Below, one piece after another: positions 26,441 through 34,105 of a DNA stretch of 34,105 nucleotides. The position numbers and the translations under genes were made by a program. Numbering within the stretch: the first letter of the stretch is position 1; every line of letters begins with the position of its first letter. This stretch comes from Theristus sp. LFF4_11 (taxonomy: Eukaryota > Nematoda > Chromadorea > Monhysterida > Xyalidae), in NCBI GenBank assembly GCA_030248135.1, contig JASANC010005888.1, positions 1 through 34,105 on the forward strand, given 5' to 3'. Under the pieces are notes generated by a model. That model was not told where the DNA came from, searched no databases, and was given only the letters and a program-made list of their open reading frames with translations.

Positions 26441-29400
26441 ATGCTGAGGCGGCAGGTGTCAGTGCGCATGTATGGAGAACTGCAGCACGTGACACAAGTG
26501 TTGGTGCGTCTGCGTTGTAGGACGAACGAGGTTGTGGCGAAATTGGTCGTCGATGATACCACTGACAACTACGAACTCGACTTGGCTGGCAAAGACAACA
26601 AGCTGTTCTGGATGGCACGAAGGGACGAAAAGGCATGGAGGCCATCAAGGAAGTTGGATTGTTCTGACGAAGCGTCGGTCGTGTCAGCCAAGCCGCAGAC
26701 CAAGTGGATGCCTGCTCATTGTAGTAACAGCAATACAATGCAGCCAAGTGACAGTGAGCGTCCGAAACTGTCCGACATGCAACTCAAATTGGAGAGAGGA
26801 GAGCCGCAGCCGATCATCAACAACAACAAGCGCCTGACTGCAACAACACACGATCAACTGTCTGAGCCAGCACTGTTGCACGAGAACACCTACAGGTTGG
26901 CGTATATCGAAGGAGTGCCGTGCAGAGCGTTGAAGGACAGTGGATCGCAGTGCAGCTTCATCCCGATTCGGCTACTCGAAAAGTTGGAGACCGCAAGTGG
27001 TCGGAAATTCAAACGAGGTCGAGAACAAGCATGCGTGCAAGGATTCGACGTTCGAGTTCCACCACTGGTGTTCAACGAGACTGTTGTGCTGAAGGTGCGA
27101 GTGAACGACAAGGAGAAGTCGATCAAGTTTGTCGTGAACAGACAACCTAAAGCGCAACAGCTGTTGATCGGAACTGGACATGACGCACTGTTTGGACCGG
27201 ATGCCGGCTGGGCATGGATTGTGTCACCGCCGAAGGCAACAGACAAGTGTGCTCAATTCGAAATGCCGGAAAGCGAACGACCGGGAGTGCCGTTGAGTGC
27301 GAGGGAACGTTTCGAAACACCAGTGCAGCTGCGAGGGTTGACTAAACGGCAACAACGAAAGATCAAAGGCAAGGTCGTGTTCCAGAAAGACGTTGTGCTG
27401 CCGCCGGGTTGTTCGACTAAAGTCAAGCTGCAGGTTGAACCGGAGAGTGCGCAAGACGATGGAACGACCGGAAAGGACGACGACGTGATTGGATGTGCGC
27501 AGATTGTCGAAGCCACCGGGGAGATGCGACTGATGGAAACTTGCCTTGTGGAGGTCAGCAGGTTGGATGAAGTCACAGTGGCGTTGACAAACCCAACGTG
27601 TTGTGTGCTGCGATGCAAGAAGGGAGACGAAGTTGGCCGCATCGATACTGTGCGTGTCTTGCCGAAAGCCGTCATGGAGGACGAGCTGATTCTACCGAAA
27701 GCTGCCAAGGTACCCGCGGCGCGTCTTTCGCAGTGCACGGAGTGCTCCTTCTGCGGCGACGTGAAGCACAAGTTGCACGACTGCATGGCGTACGCGTTGT
27801 ACTGGAACCGTAACAGCGAGACGGTCACGATCAGCAAGGAGGATGCAGTAGCGTTGGTCAACAACTGGGAAATCGAAAAGAAGCTGCAATCGAAGGGAAG
27901 TGCGACGAACGAGTGCAGGAAGTGCAGCCTCCCAGGATACGAAAAGTCGCTGTGTGCTGATGCGTCGCATCTGTTCAACAACGATGGAAGTGCGGCAGAG
28001 TGCAAAGCATTGATGGGTGCGTTGAGCAGTGGACGACAACAGCACAACTACGGCAAGATGGTCAGCTTGGAAGACGAACAAACGAGACGAGAGAAACTGA
28101 CCGACTTCTTGGAGAAAGGATTCGAGGGTCACGAGTTGTCTGGTGAACAACTGCGGCGAGCGATGGAGTTGTGTCGGCGTAACCATCGTGGTTTCCACAT
28201 CTTTGAGTCGGATCGAGGAGATTGCGGACCGAATTATCAAATGGTGTTGGACACTGGTTTGGAGAGGCCGTTCGCAATTCAAACAAGAACTGTGCCGTAC
28301 CACTGGCGCGAAGCCTTGAAGGAAAAGTTGGAGGAGTTTCGCGCAACAGGCATCATCGAACCATCAGTGTCACCGTGGTCAAGTCCGGTAGTGTGTGTGA
28401 AGAAGAAGGATGGCAGCCTGCGCATCTGTGTGGACTACCGACAGCTGAACCGAATTGTGAAACGAGACCAGTTCACGATTCCACTGCCGCATGAGATCAT
28501 GGACCAAGTGGGACGATGTCAGCCGAAATTTTTCACGGCGCTCGACCTGTACGGTGGCTTTCATCAGATTCGATTGGACCCGAAGGACAAAGAGAAAACG
28601 GCGTTCTCGACACCGCACGGCCATTTCCAGTACCGCATGATGCCGATGGGCTTGTCAAACAGTCCGCCTGTGTTTCAGCGACTGATGCAAGAGACTCTGG
28701 CTGGAATTGACGATCGAGTGCACGCGTACTTGGATGATGTGCTGGTTGCGACGGCAACATACGAAGAACATCTGGATGTGTTGTCGAAAGTGTTCGAGCG
28801 ACTGAAAGACGCCGGGTTGCTGATCCAGCCAAAGAAGTGTCAGTTCTTCCAGAAGGAGATTCGGTATCTCGGCTACGTCTTGGATGCGAATGGAGTGAGG
28901 ACGGATCCGGAAAAGGTGGAAAAGATCTTGCACTATCCGAGGCCGAAGAACCAGAAGCAAGTCCGATCGTTCCTTGGACTGTGCTCGTTCTACCGAATCT
29001 TCATCCCGAACTTCTCGAAAAGAGCGAGGGCACTGTTCCAGCTGACCAAGAAGGACCAACCGTTTGTGTGGCGCGACGAACAACAACAGTCGTTCAAAGA
29101 TTTGGCAACGGCGTTGACAACTGAGCCAGTGATGTTGAAATACCCGAAGTTGATGGAGCCATGGGTGATACGCTGCGATGCATCGGATGTTGGACTAGGA
29201 GCAGTCTTAGAACAACTGGGAGACGATGGAAGGCTGCATCCAGTGTGTTGGGCTTCGAGAGCTCTTGTTGGTGCCGAGCTGAACTACTCCGCGACCGAGC
29301 GAGAATGTTTGGCGGTGCGATGGAGCTTGGAGAAGTGGAAGAAGTACATCATTGGCTCTGATGTCACGGTGGTGACAGATCATGCGGCGATTCAAGATGC

Positions 29401-31549
29401 AATGCGGCGCAGACTGACCGGGAACAAGCGAGTGGAACGATGGGTGGCGGCGATCGCAATGTTCAACCCGAAGATCGTCTATATGCCAGGCAAAAGTCAG
29501 ACAGTGGCAGATGCCTTGAGTCGGACGCCATCAGACGAGCACGTGCTGCTGCAGACGGGATTGCCGAATGCCAGATCATTTGATAGAGTGATCAAAGACG
29601 CTGACATGGAGGCGCGAAGGCAAGCAGAACGAGATGGTGTGATGGTGGCTGAAGGTGTGGTTGCCTGGACAACGTTGATGGAGCGCACGACTAACGAAGA
29701 TCTACAGCTTGACGATGGCTACAGCACCAGAGACGACTCGATGGAGACTGGCTGTTTTCCAGAACTGGACAGCGGTGAAGTCGAGTTGGCGTTTGACGCT
29801 GTCGCAGCGATGACGACAAGATCTGTCCAGAGGCCATGGAGGGCACACAAGGACATGGAATCGAAAAGGGTGCAGCAGCAGATGGAACTTGTCTTCGACG
29901 AGGATGTTGAGCGGTGCCGCAAAGTCGCTCAGGACGATGAACCGAATTGTGACGAACCGATTATTGACGAACCGAATTGCGACGTAGTGAAAGTGGTGGA
30001 CTTGGCAGCGATGAAAGAAGAGCTGGAGGTGTTGGAGGCTGTCAATGCGCCGGCTGCGTGTGCGAATGTCGTGAAAGCGAAACGTGGCCGTCCGAGAAAG
30101 AAGCGGGTGGACGAAGTCGAAGAACTGGACGAAGGCTTGGAGCCAGCGGAAATGAAGTTGCCGGTCATGGAGGACCTTGCGAAAGGACCGAAGTGGGAAA
30201 CAACAGAGAAGAAGATCAAGACCGCGCAGCAGAGCGATAAGTTCATCCGGCAAATGACTGCGTTTCTCAAGAATGGCCACAAGAAACCGCAGCTGAACGG
30301 CGAGAAGTTTGACAAGAACATCGTCACGCTGGCCAAGAGCTACTATCTGTTTCGAGGCGTGTTGTACCACTGGAAGAGTAATGAAAATTACCACCAGTTG
30401 GTAGTGCCGGAGTGCGAGCAGGACGCGCTGTTGAAGGAGTTCCACGAAGATCGAGGACATTTCGGCCGAGTGAAGATGCTGGCAGCGATGCAACCGCATT
30501 ACTTTTGGCGTGGTATGACAGCAGCAATCCACGCGCACATCCACAAGTGTTTTCTGTGTGGTACGACGACTGGACAGTCGAGGATGTGCAAGCCAGCGAT
30601 GGGTGAATTCAAGGAGTTGGACAGGCCGGGACAACGCGTTCACATGGATATCCTGCAGTTGAAGCCTCGCACAGTGAACGGCAATCAGTATCTGTTGGTG
30701 CTGGTCGACGCGTTCTCGAAGGACATCGAAGCGTACCCGATGGAAGATCAGACCGCGGACGCTTGTGTGAGACGAGTGGTGAATTACGTCTCGCACCACG
30801 GTATTCCAGAGACGATCGTGACCGACCAGGGCGTGCAGTTCACGGGCTCCATGTTTGAATCGTTGCGAAGGATTTTGGGATTCAAACACAACATGACGTC
30901 GACGTTCCACGCCAAGTCGAACGGTCAGGCCGAAAACGCGAACAAGACGCTGATCAGCATGCTCGCAAAGCTAATGCCGCATGATGAAGCTACGTGGGAC
31001 GATTATGTGGACACGGCGCTGATGTACTACAGGGACATGCCGCAAGTGTCGACGAATTGTTCACCGTTCATGATGGAACGCGGCAGGCAGATGCGCGTCA
31101 GTTCGAGTTCGCCGTTTGTGGAATATCGAAATCGGCCGGAGAAGAGCACGGAGCCGTGTGTGGTGGCGTCGGTGAAACGGTTGCGCGACCTGTATGGAAG
31201 GGCGAAGAAAAGGATTCGTGGAGCGCACGAGGCCCAGAAGAAGCAGCATGATAAGAACGCCCGCGATACATCCAAATTCAAGGAAGGAGATCGTGTTTGG
31301 GTGTATGCGCCGCAAGCTGCTCGTGGTGAAGGCTACAAGTTTGCCAGGCCACACACGGGACCGTTCGTCGTTGAGAAGCTTCACGAGAACGGAACGGCTA
31401 CTGTGAGACGCGTCGACTATGCGGAGAACATGGCGTTCAGGGTGAATATGGAGAAGCTGAGCCGAGTTCACCAAAATATTCCGCACGACGTTGTTTGGGA
31501 CGGCCACAGACTGATCAGATTCGCGCCAGATGGAAACGAGGAGGAGTAA
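26441..31549 (+). CDS. pol: Ty3/gypsy Pol polyprotein, right copy (protease-RT-RNase H-integrase)
   Basis: This is an intact 1702-codon frame. The aspartic protease motif is ALKDSGSQCSFI with the catalytic Asp at ~166. The reverse transcriptase has VCVKKKDGSLRICVDYRQLN and YLDD at 763-766. RNase H has VIRCDASDVGLG, Asp ~913. An acidic linker lies at ~1085-1260. The integrase has an HHCC finger (H1335, C1370, C1373) and catalytic D1403, D1462 and E1498 (35 residues between the last two), then a GPF module near the end. Domain order PR-RT-RH-IN defines Ty3/gypsy. The annotated Met lies at the end of what is gag in the left copy, so it is probably internal to a longer ancestral Gag-Pol. All catalytic residues are present. 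Lack of recognisable LTRs means this copy could not replicate by itself. Confidence 0.95.
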   Translation: MLRRQVSVRMYGELQHVTQVLVRLRCRTNEVVAKLVVDDTTDNYELDLAGKDNKLFWMARRDEKAWRPSRKLDCSDEASVVSAKPQTKWMPAHCSNSNTMQPSDSERPKLSDMQLKLERGEPQPIINNNKRLTATTHDQLSEPALLHENTYRLAYIEGVPCRALKDSGSQCSFIPIRLLEKLETASGRKFKRGREQACVQGFDVRVPPLVFNETVVLKVRVNDKEKSIKFVVNRQPKAQQLLIGTGHDALFGPDAGWAWIVSPPKATDKCAQFEMPESERPGVPLSARERFETPVQLRGLTKRQQRKIKGKVVFQKDVVLPPGCSTKVKLQVEPESAQDDGTTGKDDDVIGCAQIVEATGEMRLMETCLVEVSRLDEVTVALTNPTCCVLRCKKGDEVGRIDTVRVLPKAVMEDELILPKAAKVPAARLSQCTECSFCGDVKHKLHDCMAYALYWNRNSETVTISKEDAVALVNNWEIEKKLQSKGSATNECRKCSLPGYEKSLCADASHLFNNDGSAAECKALMGALSSGRQQHNYGKMVSLEDEQTRREKLTDFLEKGFEGHELSGEQLRRAMELCRRNHRGFHIFESDRGDCGPNYQMVLDTGLERPFAIQTRTVPYHWREALKEKLEEFRATGIIEPSVSPWSSPVVCVKKKDGSLRICVDYRQLNRIVKRDQFTIPLPHEIMDQVGRCQPKFFTALDLYGGFHQIRLDPKDKEKTAFSTPHGHFQYRMMPMGLSNSPPVFQRLMQETLAGIDDRVHAYLDDVLVATATYEEHLDVLSKVFERLKDAGLLIQPKKCQFFQKEIRYLGYVLDANGVRTDPEKVEKILHYPRPKNQKQVRSFLGLCSFYRIFIPNFSKRARALFQLTKKDQPFVWRDEQQQSFKDLATALTTEPVMLKYPKLMEPWVIRCDASDVGLGAVLEQLGDDGRLHPVCWASRALVGAELNYSATERECLAVRWSLEKWKKYIIGSDVTVVTDHAAIQDAMRRRLTGNKRVERWVAAIAMFNPKIVYMPGKSQTVADALSRTPSDEHVLLQTGLPNARSFDRVIKDADMEARRQAERDGVMVAEGVVAWTTLMERTTNEDLQLDDGYSTRDDSMETGCFPELDSGEVELAFDAVAAMTTRSVQRPWRAHKDMESKRVQQQMELVFDEDVERCRKVAQDDEPNCDEPIIDEPNCDVVKVVDLAAMKEELEVLEAVNAPAACANVVKAKRGRPRKKRVDEVEELDEGLEPAEMKLPVMEDLAKGPKWETTEKKIKTAQQSDKFIRQMTAFLKNGHKKPQLNGEKFDKNIVTLAKSYYLFRGVLYHWKSNENYHQLVVPECEQDALLKEFHEDRGHFGRVKMLAAMQPHYFWRGMTAAIHAHIHKCFLCGTTTGQSRMCKPAMGEFKELDRPGQRVHMDILQLKPRTVNGNQYLLVLVDAFSKDIEAYPMEDQTADACVRRVVNYVSHHGIPETIVTDQGVQFTGSMFESLRRILGFKHNMTSTFHAKSNGQAENANKTLISMLAKLMPHDEATWDDYVDTALMYYRDMPQVSTNCSPFMMERGRQMRVSSSSPFVEYRNRPEKSTEPCVVASVKRLRDLYGRAKKRIRGAHEAQKKQHDKNARDTSKFKEGDRVWVYAPQAARGEGYKFARPHTGPFVVEKLHENGTATVRRVDYAENMAFRVNMEKLSRVHQNIPHDVVWDGHRLIRFAPDGNEEE

Positions 31550-32495
31550 TGGTGGAGGACCCGAGGAAGATTGTGGAGATCGGCAGCTGCAACAATTTTT
31601 GGTTTTCTTCAACAATGGACGTCGCAACAGCAACAGCACCAACTTTTGTTTGTTTGACTGGGCTTGGTCAGTTGGTATATCCGGTGACTGCCAAGTGCCA
31701 TGTCGTTTTTCCGGATTTGCAACAGCAACAGAAGCAGCTGAAACGATCGAAAAGGCTCATGGAGGAGCACTGGAACAGCAGACGGATCTATGGCGAACAA
31801 TGGTGAGATGCACGGCAGTGGATTTGGCGCAGTGAAAAATGGATGTTCCTCGACGACTCATGGAAAAGCAGAAGGGATTCAATCGATCGATGCTGCCGAA
31901 ATGGAGTGATGGCGTTCAAAAAGATGGTGTTCGACTGTTTCGTTGTGGATAACGCTGCTGCAGAAAAGTGCCGTCCGATGGAGAGAGCTGAAGGCTAGTA
32001 AAAAAAAGGAACCGCGGTGGAAACAGTCGTGGAAATCTGGAAGCGGTGCTTGATGACGACAACGTTGCACATGGAGGTGTAGCACCAGAGAGTTGACGAC
32101 TGCACGTGTTATTGACAGCGTTCGCATTCTTTGGAAGACGACCGGCAAAAAGGGCACAAGGACCACGAAAACGCTACTGATGTGGATGAACGGCTGGATT
32201 CGGAAGTCGGAAAGCGTCGTCTGGATGTGTTTGGCTGTTGTGCACCAGTCAAACATGTGGACATTTGGAGGACGCACAGACTTCCGTGGATCGCCTGTTC
32301 TCCTGAAGTAATATTGATGAACGGCTAGATTCAGAAACGAATTCTGTGGATCGCCTGTTCTCCTGAAGTGACTGGGAAGCCGAAAGTCCTCGCGAGGCCA
32401 CCTAAGAACGGTGTGGCACCAGCTTCAGTAATTGATGTTTTCTGTCAGTGGCAGAAATGGTGGTCAGCCAAAACGCCGTGGATTCGTCGAAACAA
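31550..32495 (+). other. Post-pol segment of the right retroelement
   Basis: This is non-coding sequence closely matching 18100-19044 inverted, including the duplicated GTGGATCGCCTGTTCTCCT motif. It contains no LTR or polypurine tract. The element is cut here. Confidence 0.7.
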
Positions 32496-32784
32496 CGACT
32501 GCTAAAGGTTTTACGAGGTATAATCAAAGAAAATTTTTGTTGAACTTTCGAAAAATTGTGCCAAAATTGAGGTTTTCAGAGCATATTAGAGGAAAATTTT
32601 TCGATTTTTTTTTTTTAAAAAAAAATCGGCATTTTTGTTTTTTTTTAATCACTTTTTTTTTTAAAAAATTTTCATTTTTGTTTAACAACCCTAGGTACAC
32701 CCCCCAGAGCACCAGAGACCGTCGGGTGGATTTGTATACATACTTAAAAGTGATTTTTTGATTTCTGATCAGTGGTTGCTTGCA
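32496..32784. other. AT-rich flank of the right retroelement
   Basis: No gene was recognised. A perfect stem, CGATTTTTTTTTTTT facing AAAAAAAAATCG, lies near 32609-32631 within long T and A runs. Homopolymers make short open frames here unreliable. Confidence 0.4.
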
Positions 32785-33385
32785 ATGAGTCGTTGTAGGT
32801 TCCTAATCCTAAACCTAATCCTAATCCTAAGCCAAGCCTTTTTTATAAGGTGAAAATGATCAATTTAGTTTTTGCATTTTTTTCTTTCCTGTGTTAAAGG
32901 GCAGGGGCCACCGCTACTGCACATGCACCTGTTTTAATAATGATGCATTACGCGTCGGGTGGGGGGTGGGGGGGGCACCGTGCCACCCCCCATAAAACCG
33001 GGAACCCCCCCCCCATCGGACCCCCCCCCCTCGAAAATTTGGCCGACACCCCCCCACACCCCCCATGAAATTTTGTCTGGCGGAGACCCCCCCCCCAAAA
33101 TTTTCTGCACACCCTAAATTTTTTTTCGAAAATCATGATTTTTTGTCTATAAAGTCCATAATATAAGCTGAATATATGCGTAAAACTACAAAGCTAAACC
33201 GGAGCTGGAGCTGATCCCTGATCCCAATGTTTCACCCCTTCAACAAAGCTGTCAATCAAGGCACTTTCACTTTGTTAAAAAGGCTTCACTTAGGATTAGG
33301 ATTAGGTTTAGGATTAGGAACATACAACGACTTCATTAGGATTAGGATTGGGCTTAGGATTAGGAACCTACAACGACTTCATTGA
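32785..33385. repeat. Inverted repeat with telomere-like TTAGGA/CCTAAT units
   Basis: The left arm (32785-32866) runs ATGAGTCGTTGTAGGTTCC, then TAATCCTAAACCTAATCC, then TAAGCCAAGCC. The right arm (33262-33340) is its reverse complement: AAGGCTTCACTTAGG, ATTAGGATTAGGTTTAGG, AACATACAACGACTTCATT. A second right-hand copy follows at 33336-33383 (GGATTGGGCTTAGG, AACCTACAACGACTTCATT). The interior holds C-rich tracts. This may be a foldback transposon whose ends captured telomere-like repeats. Confidence 0.7.
32956..33118. repeat. C/G homopolymer tract block I
   Basis: Runs of seven to eleven C alternate with short spacers (ATCGGA, TCGAAAATTTGGCCGACA, CATGAAATTTTG). The block begins with a G-rich stretch and CACCGTGCC. 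Similar words (TCGAAAATTTG, CATG next to C/G runs) occur in block II, partly in opposite orientation. Confidence 0.6.
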
Positions 33386-33541
33386 AACCGAACTAAACAA
33401 CAAAACAGACTGTAAACTTGGCTTTGGTTTAGTAATGTAGGCAAAGGGAATATATGATAACTTGACCATCTTCATTGTAATTTCAAAGATTTTGCAGCTA
33501 AATTTAGCGTTTTTCCTTTAAAATTTAAGCGAAAAAATTTC

Positions 33542-33718
33542 ATGGGGGTGGGGGGGGTGGACCCCCCACAGAAAGTTTTGAAAAAATGCACCCCCCCATG
33601 GGGGGTCCCACTCCCACGTTACCATAGGTTGGACCCCCCCTCACTTTTTGGTCGGCACCCCCCCCCCCCCACGGCACCATACCCCCCCCCCTTCGAAAAT
33701 TTGTTTGGGCCCACGGTA
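33542..33718. repeat. C/G homopolymer tract block II
   Basis: It starts ATGGGGGTGGGGGGGGTGG and ends TCGAAAATTTGTTTGGGCCC with ACGGTA. It includes the palindrome CCCCCCCATGGGGGG. It resembles block I and the CCCATGGG-rich subterminal parts of the two TA-flanked MITEs, so it may be another member of a similar C-tract element class. Confidence 0.5.
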
Positions 33719-33805
33719 CTGGTTGCGGTCAAAAATAGGTGCATTAGAAGAACTGCGCTGACGCGCTGAGTTCGAACACTGCTAGGACTCGAGTGCCGAA
33801 CAGAA

Positions 33806-34105
33806 ATGGAAGTTGAAAACGAATCGGTCAGTCGGTTTTCCTCCGCAGCGACCGAAAGAGTGATTGAACATGAACTCGAAAAAAGAAATATTACCGAACA
33901 TTCAAATGGCAACGTTGCGAAGCAAGCGCACACTGTTCCGATAGTCAAGTGTGAGCTTGGCCATTTGGCACGGGCAGACGGTTCGTGTGCGCTCGCGCTG
34001 CGTGACACGACCGTTTGGGCGGCCGTCTTTGGTCCCGGCGACATCATGCAGTCGCGTCGACGCAATGGTTTGTTGTTTGACTCGTTATTTGTCACGTCAT
34101 TTATG
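33806..34105 (+). CDS. Exosome subunit, EXOSC5/Rrp46-like (3'-partial)
   Basis: The first 100 codons are open to the window edge. Residues 1-46 are a polar leader with no recognised domain (MEVENESVSRFSSAATERVI...). From ~47 the protein matches the start of an RNase PH-type exosome subunit: KCELGHLARADGSCALALRD, then TTVWAAVFGPGD. The pattern L.R.DGS....GDT/RDTTV.A.V.GP is the hallmark of Rrp46/EXOSC5 and related ring subunits of the RNA exosome, which degrades and trims RNA in nucleus and cytoplasm. The 46-residue leader is longer than usual, so an internal start or an upstream intron is possible. Related ring subunits cannot be fully excluded without the rest of the protein. Confidence 0.75.
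   Translation, partial: MEVENESVSRFSSAATERVIEHELEKRNITEHSNGNVAKQAHTVPIVKCELGHLARADGSCALALRDTTVWAAVFGPGDIMQSRRRNGLLFDSLFVTSFM

Larger units (their letters stand above)
25529..32495 (+). repeat. Right arm of a large inverted repeat
   Basis: This is the partner of 18100-25291. CTATTCGACCTACGTACGAT and CGAAGCTACACG at ~25654 match the reverse complement of ~24940-24970. Pol is nearly identical. The region after pol is also close (for example GGAGGACGCACAGACTTCCG at ~32269). Similarity ends at ~32495, well before any LTR, so this element is 3'-truncated relative to the left one. Confidence 0.88.

Noticed and set aside
25833..26747. 304-codon - strand frame rich in Pro, Ser and His
   Set aside because: It is antisense to the decayed gag region of the right element. 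Its length reflects C-depletion of the sense strand, which removes stop codons on the other strand.
33619..34095. 158-codon - strand frame at the right end
   Set aside because: It is antisense to the exosome subunit frame, which has recognisable RNase PH-type motifs. The - strand frame has none.

Overview
The window is eukaryotic DNA, most likely from an invertebrate animal and plausibly a nematode. Its genes are split by introns with GT..AG borders and often TTTCAG-like acceptors. Some introns are very short (60-90 bp). The genes encode an animal ionotropic glutamate receptor and an exosome subunit. Interstitial TTAGGA/TTAGGC-like arrays and tRNA-derived SINEs also fit. The exact taxon cannot be fixed from the sequence alone.

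Layout. (1) 1-7983: the 3' thirteen exons of an AMPA/kainate-type glutamate receptor gene on the + strand. All splice phases agree and the joined frame closes exactly at the stop at 7981-7983. The introns carry three tRNA-derived SINE copies, three full copies plus one partial copy of an unrelated ~215 bp repeat, and a TA-flanked MITE. (2) 8000-9660: a simple repeat and a weak candidate exon pair, the second of which is split by a 428 bp TA-flanked MITE. (3) 9660-11040: AT-rich intergenic DNA with a degenerate tandem array. (4) 11041-13469: nine exons of a secreted M4 (thermolysin/pseudolysin-like) metallopeptidase gene. A second MITE copy, in opposite orientation, lies in its fifth... that is, the intron between exons 4 and 5. 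The gene stops just past the HEIAH zinc site with no C-terminal half found. (5) 13831-14870: two related tandem arrays. (6) 15292-32495: two Ty3/gypsy LTR retrotransposon copies head to head. The left copy (- strand) keeps a 608 bp 3' LTR, a polypurine tract and an intact RT-RNase H-integrase frame. The right copy (+ strand) keeps a 1702-codon protease-RT-RNase H-integrase frame but has no recognisable LTR. Together they form an imperfect palindrome with ~7 kb arms around a ~240 bp centre. (7) 32496-33805: AT-rich DNA, an inverted repeat containing telomere-like TTAGGA units, and long C/G tracts. (8) 33806-34105: the first 100 codons of an EXOSC5/Rrp46-like exosome subunit, cut by the window edge.

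The host genes are not functionally linked in any visible way. The region reads as ordinary genes separated and invaded by several mobile-element families. I did not find a clearly new multi-gene system. The strongest leads are the palindromic retroelement pair with complementary decay outside pol, the intron-bearing M4 peptidase in an animal genome, and a glycine at the glutamate-receptor Q/R site.
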